Shown here: positions 1 through 6,835 of the stretch, piece after piece
Position numbering within the stretch: the first letter of the stretch is position 1
How the letters are laid out: the number at the start of each line of letters is the position of its first letter
NCBI GenBank assembly: GCA_031276615.1
Contig: JAISND010000207.1
Coordinates: 1-8,156, forward strand
Source: Treponema sp.
GTDB taxonomy: Bacteria; Spirochaetota; Spirochaetia; Treponematales; Breznakiellaceae
Direction: 5' to 3'
DNA length: 8,156 bases
Translations under genes and position numbers: made by a program
The notes under the pieces: generated by a model
The model's input: only the letters and a program-made list of their open reading frames with translations
Told to the model about the DNA's origin: nothing
The model's database searches: none

Positions 1-1
1 G

Positions 2-868
2 CAGACCTGCCGCCGCTGTTCCGTATCCCTCACCTGGCACAAGAGCAGGGGAAAGGCCATATGCCACTACTGCGGCTATTCGGAAGCGCCCCCGAAGGCC
101 TGCCCCAAATGCGGTTCCCTCGAGGCGGGCTACCTCGGCTTCGGTACCGAGATGATCGAAGAGGAACTGCGGCGGACCTTTCCCGGACTGCCGATCCGGC
201 GCGCCGCCGCAGACACGATGTCCAAAACGGGAATGCTTGAGGAAACCCTGGCGCTTTTCAGGGCGGGAGAAGTTGACATACTCCTGGGAACCCAGATGGT
301 CGCCAAGGGGCTGAACTTTCCCGGAGTCCGCCTGGTGGGGGTAATTCTGGCCGACACGGGACTTCAACTGCCCGACTTCCGGGCCGCGGAGCGGACTTTT
401 TCCCTTATCGTGCAGGTGGCGGGCAGGGCCGGCCGTTACTTTCCGGACGGCAAGGTAATCGTGCAGACCCTGCGACCGCGGGATCCGGTTATCACCAGGT
501 CATGCGGCCTTGACGTGGAGGGTTTTTTCGCGGCGGAGCTCCGGCAGCGGGAAGCGCTCAACTTTCCGCCCTACGCGCGGCTCATCCGCTTTACGGTGCG
601 CGGCCGCGAGGAACGCCGGGCGGACGCCGCGATAGAGCGGCTTGCCTCCCTAGCCGGCAGCCTGGGGCCCTGGGACGGCGATGCCCTTGGTCCCGCGGAA
701 TGTCCCATCGGGATCATAGCGGGAAACCACCGGCGGCAGCTCCTTCTCAGGGGCAGATCCATGGGGAGGCTCCACGGCGCGGCCAGGGCGCTCCTCTCCC
801 TCTACGAAAAAGGCAGGGATTCGCGGGTATATCTTGAAGTAGACGTTGACCCGATTAATCTTTTATAA
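2..868 (+). CDS. priA: Primosomal protein N' (PriA replication-restart helicase), C-terminal 288 residues
   Basis: PriA is a superfamily 2 DNA helicase that recognises abandoned replication forks and starts reloading of the replicative helicase. The reading frame is open from base 2, so the 5' part lies outside the window. The fragment begins inside the zinc-binding insert: CRRC at fragment residues 3-6, CHYC at 21-24 and CPKC at 34-37, six of the eight usual cysteines; the first pair would lie upstream. GFGTE (46-50) follows, then helicase motif V (GTQMVAKG, from residue 96) and motif VI (QVAGRAGR, 138-145), with the PriA-typical LPDFRAAERTF between them. The rest is the usual C-terminal domain ending in VDVDPINLL. 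The wording is closest to what I recall of treponemal PriA. The full protein would be about 650-700 residues. A TPR gene follows after 9 bases, suggesting shared transcription. Identification is very secure; only the 5' end is missing. Confidence 0.97.
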   Translation, partial: QTCRRCSVSLTWHKSRGKAICHYCGYSEAPPKACPKCGSLEAGYLGFGTEMIEEELRRTFPGLPIRRAAADTMSKTGMLEETLALFRAGEVDILLGTQMVAKGLNFPGVRLVGVILADTGLQLPDFRAAERTFSLIVQVAGRAGRYFPDGKVIVQTLRPRDPVITRSCGLDVEGFFAAELRQREALNFPPYARLIRFTVRGREERRADAAIERLASLAGSLGPWDGDALGPAECPIGIIAGNHRRQLLLRGRSMGRLHGAARALLSLYEKGRDSRVYLEVDVDPINLL

Positions 869-877
869 TTAATTCAG

Positions 878-1609
878 ATGAAAGATTTTGCCCTTTTTAT
901 TCCGGTTTTCCTGTTTTCGTTTGTTTCCCTGCACGCCGGCCCCCTGCCCGGCTATATCATTGCCTTCAGGGACGCCCTGTATGAACAGAACCTGAAGGCC
1001 GGCGAGATGGACGGCCTGTACCGCGCCGCCAAAACAGGCGCCTCGGCCCTGGACGACGGCGCCGCAAAGTTCACGCTCCTTTCACGCTGCGAATATTTAA
1101 TGGGGCGCGCCTTTCAGTATGAGGAACGCAAAGACGAGGCCGCGGCCCGCTACGAAGAGGGCATACACTGGGCGGAGAAGGCCCTTGACGCGGGCGGCGG
1201 CAGCGAAGCCTGGCAGATGCTGGCGGAGAACATCTCCCAGTCCTGCGCGGTCCGTTCAACCGCCTACGCCATGGCAAACGGGCTGAAGGTGGAAAAATAC
1301 GCGAAAAGCGCCCTGGAGCTGAACAGCCGCAACGCCGCGGCCCTGTATATGATCGCCTCCCGCTGGATCTACGCCCCCGCGCCTTTCGGCAATTACCGCA
1401 GGGGAATACAGATGATGCAGGAGATCATCACCGGCGGGGACATGCAGAGGGACGACGAGTTTAACGTGTACTCGGCCATAGGCTATGCCTACGTCCGGCA
1501 GAAGAAATACGCCGAAGCGCGGCCCTGGCTGCTCAAATCCCTTGAAGTATACCCGGACAACAAGTACGCCCGGAGTCTGCTTGAAAATCCCGATGCCGAA
1601 AAGAGGTAA
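878..1609 (+). CDS. Secreted or periplasmic TPR-repeat protein, function unknown
   Basis: This 243-residue protein has a probable signal peptide: a short basic start, a hydrophobic stretch at residues 4-19 and a likely cut after LHA at about residue 20. No lipobox cysteine is present, so it is probably periplasmic or anchored only by an uncleaved leader. Helical tetratricopeptide-like units can be seen at about 66-102 (GRAFQYEERKDEAAARYEEG), 137-165 (EKYAKSALELNSRNAAALYM) and 193-233 (AIGYAYVRQKKYAEARPWLLKSLEVYPDNK, quoted in part). TPR folds are protein-binding scaffolds, so no enzymatic role is suggested. The middle and last repeats resemble treponemal TPR proteins linked to solute-binding or envelope functions, but I cannot name a family. 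The ATG follows priA by 9 bases, with no clear Shine-Dalgarno sequence; translational coupling to priA is likely. The stop is 2 bases before the glycosyltransferase ATG, placing it in the same operon. Confidence 0.85.
   Translation: MKDFALFIPVFLFSFVSLHAGPLPGYIIAFRDALYEQNLKAGEMDGLYRAAKTGASALDDGAAKFTLLSRCEYLMGRAFQYEERKDEAAARYEEGIHWAEKALDAGGGSEAWQMLAENISQSCAVRSTAYAMANGLKVEKYAKSALELNSRNAAALYMIASRWIYAPAPFGNYRRGIQMMQEIITGGDMQRDDEFNVYSAIGYAYVRQKKYAEARPWLLKSLEVYPDNKYARSLLENPDAEKR
1601..1606 (+). promoter_or_regulatory. Shine-Dalgarno sequence of the glycosyltransferase gene
   Basis: AAGAGG lies 5 bases before the ATG at 1612 and overlaps the last codons of the TPR gene, whose stop is at 1607-1609. 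This fixes the start of the downstream gene and implies coupled translation. Confidence 0.6.
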
Positions 1610-1611
1610 CA

Positions 1612-2760
1612 ATGCTTGACTATCTTGCGGAGCTGTTAAGCCCTTTTTATTATCCAACCCTCGTTATTGTGACCGGTTACTTTTTTATTCTGTCCCTGGC
1701 GAATCATTACGAGATGTGGCGTTTTACCCTGGGCGTTGAAATTCTTGACGGCCCCCTGGTTTCCGTAATGGTTCCGGCAAGGAACGAGGAACAGAATATT
1801 GAAAGATGCCTTAACTCGCTGCGGAATCAGCTTTATAAAAATTATGAAATTCTGGTGCTGAACGACAATTCCACCGACAATACCCTGAACATCCTCAACC
1901 GGATTGCCGCGGAAGATTCGAGAATAATCGTCATTAACGGCGCGCCCCTGCCGGAGGACTGGTACGGGAAACCCTTCGCGCTCAGCCAGCTTTCACGGCA
2001 GGCGAAGGGAGAAATTTTCCTTTTTACCGATGCCGATACGGTACACAGCCCGGCAAGCGTTTCCTGGGCGGTTACCAACATGATCGGCCTGAAGGCGGAC
2101 ATGATCTCCGGCTACGTGGGGCAGATATTCCTCAAATTCGGGGAAGTGATAACCGTGCCGCTGATGTTCTTCCTTACCAGCTTTGTCATTCCCCTGTTTC
2201 TGAACCGTTATACCAAATTAAGTTTTTTTTCGGCGGCCATAGGCCAGTATATCGTCATCAGGCGCAATGTCTTTTACGATGCGGGAGGCTGTGAGTTATT
2301 CAAGAAAAAAACCAGCGAGGACATCTACATGGCGCGCTATGTAAAGAGACTGGGATACTCGACAAGGTTTCTCAATATCACCGAGCACGTCAAATGCCGG
2401 ATGTACAAAGGCTACCATTCCGCGATTCAGGGCATAGGAAAAAACATCTTTGATTTTTTGGGGAAAAATTCCATCCTCCTTTTCTTCCTGATCATCGCGG
2501 TGTTCTTCTTCCTGTTCTTCCCCTTCCCCCTGCTTTTCATGTGCCTGATCACCTCAAGCCCCTGGACAACGCATATCCTCCTGGTAAACATCTTCTGTAC
2601 CCTTACCTGGCTTTTCGCCTTTCTCGGCCAGCGGCTTAACTGGTGGTACTGTTTCCTCTGGCCCCTCATGTTTCTCAACCTGATTTATATGGCCACCTGG
2701 TCGTGGTTCAGAACCGTTTCCGGCAGGGGTTTCTACTGGAAAGGAAGAGTGGTCGGTTAA
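1612..2760 (+). CDS. Membrane-bound family 2 glycosyltransferase (CrtQ/HpnB-like layout)
   Basis: This 382-residue protein has a GT-A fold catalytic domain between membrane helices. One helix lies at about 11-30. The catalytic part opens with VSVMVPARNEE (50-60) and NDNSTD (84-89, nucleotide-sugar aspartate D85). The metal-binding DAD is at 140-142, and SED with the likely catalytic-base aspartate D237 is at 235-237. Hydrophobic segments follow at about 178-198, 287-312, 321-340 and 345-365, and the tail reads FYWKGRVV. The LPEDWYGKPFA phrase (113-123) and the tail are typical of glycosyltransferases acting on lipid-type acceptors such as carotenoid acids or hopanoid-linked sugars. Family-2 enzymes invert the sugar linkage from an NDP-sugar donor. 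The acceptor here is unknown; a glycolipid is the best inference because a PlsC-type acyltransferase starts at the very next base. The gene looks more A+T-rich than its neighbours by eye, partly because of many Phe, Ile and Leu codons. Confidence 0.9.
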   Translation: MLDYLAELLSPFYYPTLVIVTGYFFILSLANHYEMWRFTLGVEILDGPLVSVMVPARNEEQNIERCLNSLRNQLYKNYEILVLNDNSTDNTLNILNRIAAEDSRIIVINGAPLPEDWYGKPFALSQLSRQAKGEIFLFTDADTVHSPASVSWAVTNMIGLKADMISGYVGQIFLKFGEVITVPLMFFLTSFVIPLFLNRYTKLSFFSAAIGQYIVIRRNVFYDAGGCELFKKKTSEDIYMARYVKRLGYSTRFLNITEHVKCRMYKGYHSAIQGIGKNIFDFLGKNSILLFFLIIAVFFFLFFPFPLLFMCLITSSPWTTHILLVNIFCTLTWLFAFLGQRLNWWYCFLWPLMFLNLIYMATWSWFRTVSGRGFYWKGRVVG

Positions 2761-3519
2761 ATGCCCTACAAACACGGACATCCGGTTGTTGACGGTTCCT
2801 TTTTTTTTCGGGCCGCATCGTGGATGACTTTTTATTTTATCGCCTTCCCCATCGCCATGCTGATCAATTTCATGCGGTATTCCACTTCCTACAAGCACCG
2901 CTGGCGCCTCCGGGGTGTTCGCAGGGCGATAACGGTTTCAAACCATACCACCTTTCTTGATCCGGTTAAAATCACCGGCCTGGCAATTCCGCGCCTTGTG
3001 TACCAGACCCTGCTTGAAGCAACGGTTGAATTTCCCTTCCTCGGCACCCTCGTCAGGCTCCTCGGCGGAGTACCCATTCCCAGGGGCAAAACAGGCTACC
3101 GGAAAATCACGGAGTCCTGTCCGGTGCTTTTCAAATACCGGCGTTACCTGCATTTCTATCCCGAAGGCGAATGTTATATCTACAGCCAGGAGATTCGGGA
3201 ATTCAAGCCCGGCGCCTTTCGCCTTGCGGCGGAACTTGATCTTCCCGTTGTTCCCCTGGTAACGGTGTTTTCGGAGGGCCTTTTCAGGCCCTGGTCGTTT
3301 TGGGGACGTTCCGTTCCAAAGGAAACCCTGGTAGTGCTGGAACCGGTCTACCCCCGGCAGTACGTCAGACGCGACGGGAAGGGGGAATGTACCCCGGAAT
3401 CCGTGCGGGAATTCGCCGGGGCGGTGCGGAAAAAAATGCAGGCCGAGATAGACCGCCGCCGCGGTTCCTCCGCCTTTTACCGGGGGCGGATGGAAAGGAT
3501 CAGGGGAGTCAACGATTAA
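2761..3519 (+). CDS. PlsC-family (1-acylglycerol-3-phosphate-type) acyltransferase
   Basis: The 252-residue protein carries the four acyltransferase blocks in order: the catalytic H-x4-D as NHTTFLD (H62, D67), the GGVPIPRGK substrate-binding block (102-110, R108), FYPEGE (132-137) and LPVVPLVTVF (161-170). A hydrophobic segment at about 19-38 probably anchors it to the inner membrane face. The family moves an acyl chain from acyl-ACP or acyl-CoA to lysophosphatidic acid or to related hydroxyl acceptors. The ATG begins immediately after the TAA of the glycosyltransferase with no spacer; AAGGAAG at 2741-2747 is a possible ribosome site, and re-initiation by the same ribosome is likely. It may be the housekeeping phosphatidic acid enzyme, or a specialised enzyme that acylates the neighbour's product, as CrtO does after CrtQ in staphyloxanthin synthesis. 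The sequence does not decide between these. No intrinsic terminator is visible in the 53 bases separating it from the convergent acetyltransferase gene. Confidence 0.9.
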   Translation: MPYKHGHPVVDGSFFFRAASWMTFYFIAFPIAMLINFMRYSTSYKHRWRLRGVRRAITVSNHTTFLDPVKITGLAIPRLVYQTLLEATVEFPFLGTLVRLLGGVPIPRGKTGYRKITESCPVLFKYRRYLHFYPEGECYIYSQEIREFKPGAFRLAAELDLPVVPLVTVFSEGLFRPWSFWGRSVPKETLVVLEPVYPRQYVRRDGKGECTPESVREFAGAVRKKMQAEIDRRRGSSAFYRGRMERIRGVND

Positions 3520-3572
3520 GCGCGTAACGCCGCGCCGCGCATGGAAACGTGACGCCACTGCGGGCGGCGGCA

Positions 3573-4058
3573 TCAACCGTTCAGCGGATCGAGGCTTTTG
3601 TTCCGGTACACAAGGTCTTTACGCGCCGCGTAGCCCATCTTTTCCCAGAACAGGTTTCCCGTTTTGTTGTTCCTGAAGGCGACAAGGGCTATCTTTTTTA
3701 TGGACATCCTTTTCATCGCCTCTTCCACCGCGGCCACCAGCCTTCTGCCTATGCCCTTTCTCCGGTACGCTTCCTTTACGGCGGTATGGTAGATATACGC
3801 CCTGCGCCCGTCCTGGGCGCCGAGTATTGCCCCGGCGAATCGCGGGGCGATTCCCGTCCCGGCTTCCCCTGCCGGGGCTGTTTCCCCCGCGCCGATTTCC
3901 GCGGCAAAACAGCTTTCGGGATTCCGCTCAAGGAGTCTTGTTATGCCCTCCCGGGAATCGTCCGGGCCGCGCAGCCCTATGCCCCTGTTTTCGGACCAGA
4001 GCGCGATCAGTTCCCCGTAGTCGTCCGGGTTTAACGGCCGTATGGTCAGTTTTTCCAT
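3573..4058 (-). CDS. GNAT-family N-acetyltransferase, YpeA-like
   Basis: A 161-residue GCN5-related acetyltransferase, which would move an acetyl group from acetyl-CoA to an amine. The acetyl-CoA pyrophosphate loop is seen as RRKGIG (99-104) after the strand AYIYHTAV (87-94). The closing block NNKTGNLFWEKMGY (130-143) is typical of this soluble subgroup, as is YRNKSL near the C-terminus. The early part, IALWSENRGIGLRGPDDS (18-35), resembles E. coli YpeA. An Ala/Gly-rich insertion of about 17 residues (56-72) interrupts the strand pair that usually reads directly from AE to FAGAILG. The substrate is unknown. The gene follows the LuxR-type regulator by 41 bases on the same strand, so it is probably in its transcript. 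No Shine-Dalgarno sequence precedes the ATG; a small hairpin at 4063-4074 sits where one would be. No other ATG, GTG or TTG in frame gives a better start. Confidence 0.88.
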   Translation of the reverse strand: MEKLTIRPLNPDDYGELIALWSENRGIGLRGPDDSREGITRLLERNPESCFAAEIGAGETAPAGEAGTGIAPRFAGAILGAQDGRRAYIYHTAVKEAYRRKGIGRRLVAAVEEAMKRMSIKKIALVAFRNNKTGNLFWEKMGYAARKDLVYRNKSLDPLNG

Positions 4059-4099
4059 TTTGCGCTGAAGAGCGGCAAACCGCGGGGCGGCCGGCAGCC

Positions 4100-6685
4100 T
4101 TATACCAGGCCCCGGGACGTGGCGATCCGTATCGCGTCGGCCCGGTTTACGGCCCCGAGTTTGTTGTAGACGCTACGGATAACGCTTTTTACCGTATTTA
4201 CCGAAATGGAAGAAAGGCCGGCGATCTCTTCCCGGGTAAGGCCCTGGGAAAGGCCGGTAAGGACTTCCATCTCCCGCCGGGAGAGAACCGCCGGATTCGG
4301 GGCTTTCCCCGCCTGTTCGGACTGCCGGTAACACTCCGTTACCGCAAACAGTTTTTTCGCATAAGCCGAGGCGTTCCGGCAGACCTTTTCCAGCCAGGCG
4401 GGGGGAATCGCCGTTGTTTTTTCCTTTAAAGCCGCCCCGGCCAGAGTCCGCATGTTCTTGCCGAGTTCGATAAAGGGCATGTAGAGGGCGTTGGGGCGGG
4501 CCAGACTGTAGGCCTTTTCCAGGGCGGCAAAGGCGGCTTTTTTGTTCCGAAGCTGGTAGTAACATACCGCTTCCAGTACCTTTTTCTCGATTTTTCCCAG
4601 GACAAAGGCCAGGCGGCTGTTTCGCCCTCCCCGGCTTTCCAGAACCGCCAGGGCCGTGGGGTAGCGCCTTTCGGTAAAATGGTACTTTGCCTTGACCAGA
4701 AGATCCAGGCCGTAAGCCAGGGAATTGAGGTCGCTTTCCTCAAAATCATTTTTCAGCCAGGGGGCAAGTTTGCCGGTCTGGCCGATCTGGGCATAGAACC
4801 ATCCGGTAACAATATCATGGTAGGTAAAACGGTTAAGGTAATATGGCTCGGCAAGCTGGGCTTCCAGTTGCCTGAATATGTCCTGAATCTTCTCATGGCT
4901 GCCCCGGGCAAGGTTAACCCGCAAAAGGTAAAACAGCGCCCGGTTTTCGGTCTCGTACTGTTTTCCTTCCCTGGCTTTGCGGAGGGATTCAAGGGCGAAT
5001 TGCTCCGCCGCCGACAGGTTTCCCCGGAAAAAAGCCAATTCCCCCCGGGCCAGATCGTCCAGACCCAGGGTACAGCCCCCCATGATCGCCGGCGCATGGA
5101 CAACCGTCGCGGCAAGCGCTTCTATGCACCGTTCCATTTCTCCGGCCTCCTCGCTGTTCACCCGGCAGGTATAGGAGCTTAAGGGAAATACCGATATGGG
5201 AGGCTTCATTTCAAAGGGACTTAAATCAAAATAATGCCTGGAACGTTCAAAAAAATGGGCGTAGTCATAATCCCTGGTAAAGGGGCTGGTAGTCATGCGG
5301 AGAAAGCCCAGGTTATAGTAACAGCCCGACAGGGTCTGGTTTATCATGGGAGAAGGCGGCGCGGCTTCCAGCCTTCCGATGACCCCGGCCAGTTCCTCCT
5401 CGGCCTTTTCAAACATTTCCAGGGTAAAATAGAGGCCCGTGCGGATTACCTGGGCAACGGCGATTTTGTCGTATATTTCCCCGGGCGCCTTCTCCAGGAT
5501 GTCCAGCAGCATCCGGGCAATCCGGTTCGGCAGCATGGACGGCATGGTTCTCACCACGCCGATCAGCCGCTCATAGTCCCCCATCTCTTCGTAATAGTTA
5601 ATGGCGTCCAGTTTCTGGTTGTTGGCCGCGCACCAGGCGGCGGCCTTCTGAAAGACTTCCCGCTTTTCTTCCGGGGAAAGCTCGCCCTGTTTGCCGTGTA
5701 AATATTCCAGAAAAAGATGATGAATCTGGTACGCGTTCAGGTAGGTATCAAACCGGATGAAAGAGATGAGCCGCTCCATCTCTTCGATCAGCGATTTCTC
5801 CCCGGCTATTTCCCAAAGCAGTTCCGGCATCAGGTGATCGATAAGGGACAGTTTAATGAGGAATTTCCGCAGATCCGCCGATATAACCGACATAATTTCG
5901 CTTTCTATCAGGCGGAAGATATTCGACCGCATTGCCTGGGGCACATAATTCGCGCCGGAAGGGGCGTTTTTCAGGGACAGGCCCGCCAGGTGTATGGCAA
6001 AGGCCCAGCCTTCGGTATCGTGGTATATCGAGGAGATCGCCTGGGACGAGGGATTGATGTTCTGGAGCCGGAAATACTCGACCATCTCTTCCCGGCTGAA
6101 CCGGAGGTCCTCTTCGGTAATTCTGCCCAAAAGCCCTTTGGACTGGAATTTGACCAGATTGACGGCCGGCTCGGTCCGGGATATGAGGACGGAGGTAATG
6201 GTGGGGAAGGAAGATGTGATGGAACGCTCCAGAAACCGCAAAACCGATTCGTTATGGATAAGATGAAAGTCGTCGTAGACAAAGATACAGCGCCCGGCGG
6301 AAGGCGTTTCCGATCGGGGTATCTCCACGTAGCGTTCAAACTGCCTGTCCGTTTCCGGAAAATCAATTTTCGCCAGTTTCACCGCCGCCTTTTTGTTGAT
6401 TAGAGTAACCGCGGCGATGAAATTTTCCCAGAACCACTCGACGATATTGTCCCGTTCGGAAAACTGTATCCAGCAGACCACGGCGTCGCAGCCGCGGACA
6501 AAGGAATAGACGGCATGGGTCTTTCCGTAGCCCGCGCCGGCACAGACAATGACCACGGGGTTTTGCATGGCCTTTTCCAGGAGACGGTCTACCCGGGGAC
6601 GTTCCAGGTAGGCCTGGTTTCCCGGCGACAGGAGAACGTTACTGTGAAAAGTTTTATCCGGCAAAACCGCTCCTTTTGGCGGCAA
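4100..6685 (-). CDS. Large MalT-like (STAND/LAL) LuxR-family transcriptional regulator
   Basis: An 861-residue signal-responsive transcription factor of the MalT/LAL type (MalT is about 900). The N-terminal NTPase has Walker A GAGYGKT (50-56), Walker B CIFVYDDFH (133-141, D138/D139) and an arginine in VLISRTEP (166-172). A winged-helix-like part follows around 270-340, then a long stretch of helical repeats to about 780 that in this family binds the inducer or inhibitor proteins. The C-terminal LuxR helix-turn-helix spans 801-861 (LSRREMEVL, LTREEIA, SVNTVKSVIRSVYNKLG). Family knowledge: ATP plus an inducer triggers oligomerisation and activation of target promoters. The inducer here is unknown. 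The first codon is TTG at 6685, directly after an in-frame TAA. A second TTG (6664-6662, codon 8, giving 854 residues) has a better-placed Shine-Dalgarno sequence, so the exact start is open. The 244-base upstream gap holds inverted repeats that might be operator sites. The acetyltransferase gene downstream may be co-transcribed. Confidence 0.93.
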   Translation of the reverse strand: MPPKGAVLPDKTFHSNVLLSPGNQAYLERPRVDRLLEKAMQNPVVIVCAGAGYGKTHAVYSFVRGCDAVVCWIQFSERDNIVEWFWENFIAAVTLINKKAAVKLAKIDFPETDRQFERYVEIPRSETPSAGRCIFVYDDFHLIHNESVLRFLERSITSSFPTITSVLISRTEPAVNLVKFQSKGLLGRITEEDLRFSREEMVEYFRLQNINPSSQAISSIYHDTEGWAFAIHLAGLSLKNAPSGANYVPQAMRSNIFRLIESEIMSVISADLRKFLIKLSLIDHLMPELLWEIAGEKSLIEEMERLISFIRFDTYLNAYQIHHLFLEYLHGKQGELSPEEKREVFQKAAAWCAANNQKLDAINYYEEMGDYERLIGVVRTMPSMLPNRIARMLLDILEKAPGEIYDKIAVAQVIRTGLYFTLEMFEKAEEELAGVIGRLEAAPPSPMINQTLSGCYYNLGFLRMTTSPFTRDYDYAHFFERSRHYFDLSPFEMKPPISVFPLSSYTCRVNSEEAGEMERCIEALAATVVHAPAIMGGCTLGLDDLARGELAFFRGNLSAAEQFALESLRKAREGKQYETENRALFYLLRVNLARGSHEKIQDIFRQLEAQLAEPYYLNRFTYHDIVTGWFYAQIGQTGKLAPWLKNDFEESDLNSLAYGLDLLVKAKYHFTERRYPTALAVLESRGGRNSRLAFVLGKIEKKVLEAVCYYQLRNKKAAFAALEKAYSLARPNALYMPFIELGKNMRTLAGAALKEKTTAIPPAWLEKVCRNASAYAKKLFAVTECYRQSEQAGKAPNPAVLSRREMEVLTGLSQGLTREEIAGLSSISVNTVKSVIRSVYNKLGAVNRADAIRIATSRGLV
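6670..6675 (-). promoter_or_regulatory. Candidate Shine-Dalgarno for the internal TTG start of the LuxR-type gene
   Basis: AAGGAG on the minus strand lies 5 bases before a TTG at 6664-6662, which is codon 8 of the longest frame. This is a near-ideal match and spacing, so the real protein may begin here, still ahead of the conserved FHSN and RPRVDRLLEKA segments. Confidence 0.45.
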
Positions 6686-6696
6686 TTAACGGGTTG

Positions 6697-6701
6697 CCTC
6701 C
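6697..6701 (-). promoter_or_regulatory. Candidate Shine-Dalgarno for the outermost TTG start of the LuxR-type gene
   Basis: GGAGG on the minus strand lies 11 bases before the TTG at 6685-6683. The match is good but the spacing is long. An in-frame TAA sits immediately before that TTG, so no earlier start is possible. Confidence 0.4.
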
Positions 6702-6727
6702 GGTTTTTGTACTATTTTCAGTAATAT

Positions 6728-6785
6728 GAGCCTGTCCCAAAACTAATTGACTGTGCGCTGACGCGCACGGTTTTGGGACAGGCTC
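6728..6785. repeat. Perfect 16-bp inverted repeat with nested hairpin (palindromic element or operator)
   Basis: The left arm GAGCCTGTCCCAAAAC (6728-6743) is matched exactly by its reverse complement at 6770-6785. Inside lies a second stem, GTGCGC (6753-6758) with GCGCAC (6763-6768), around a TGAC loop. Eight bases (6744-6751) are left unpaired on one side only, so the folded form is a long stem, a one-sided bulge and a short capped stem. It lies 43-100 bases upstream of the LuxR-type gene's first TTG. No run of T follows on either strand, so it is not a standard intrinsic terminator. The arm resembles the CTGTCCCAAAA-type ends of some insertion sequences, but no transposase and no clear target duplication is present. 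Confidence 0.8.
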
Positions 6786-6787
6786 TT

Positions 6788-6835
6788 GCAGTTTTTCAGG
6801 TTTTCAACCTTACAAAACTGCGAATTTCAAGGTTG
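6788..6835. other. Two interleaved inverted repeats (possible pseudoknot)
   Basis: GCAGTTTT (6788-6795) pairs perfectly with AAAACTGC (6814-6821), and CAACCTT (6805-6811) pairs perfectly with AAGGTTG (6829-6835). The second stem's left arm lies in the loop of the first, the arrangement of an H-type pseudoknot. If the LuxR-type gene is transcribed from upstream of this point, its leader RNA would contain it. The stems are short and A+T-rich, so chance is possible. Confidence 0.35.

Noticed and set aside
846..869. TTGACC (846-851) and TATAAT (864-869) as a promoter ahead of the TPR gene
   Set aside because: The spacing is only 12 bases and both boxes lie inside the end of the priA coding sequence; a start there would leave almost no leader. 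Read-through from priA is simpler.
3520..3572. Bidirectional terminator between the convergent acyltransferase and acetyltransferase genes
   Set aside because: Short G+C-rich inverted repeats exist, but neither strand has a T-run after them.
3549..4034. 161-codon frame on + opposite the acetyltransferase gene
   Set aside because: It is antisense to a clear GNAT gene, its translation is rich in Pro, Arg and Gly without a recognisable motif, and such shadows are expected from G+C-rich third positions.
5717..6403. 228-codon frame on + inside the regulator gene
   Set aside because: It lies antisense to the well-supported ATPase domain and has no family features or ribosome site.
6728..6785. The perfect palindrome as an intrinsic terminator of the UPF0280 gene
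   Set aside because: No T-run follows on either strand, it lies 145 bases past the stop, and the same word recurs in a second pair, which points to a repeat or operator.
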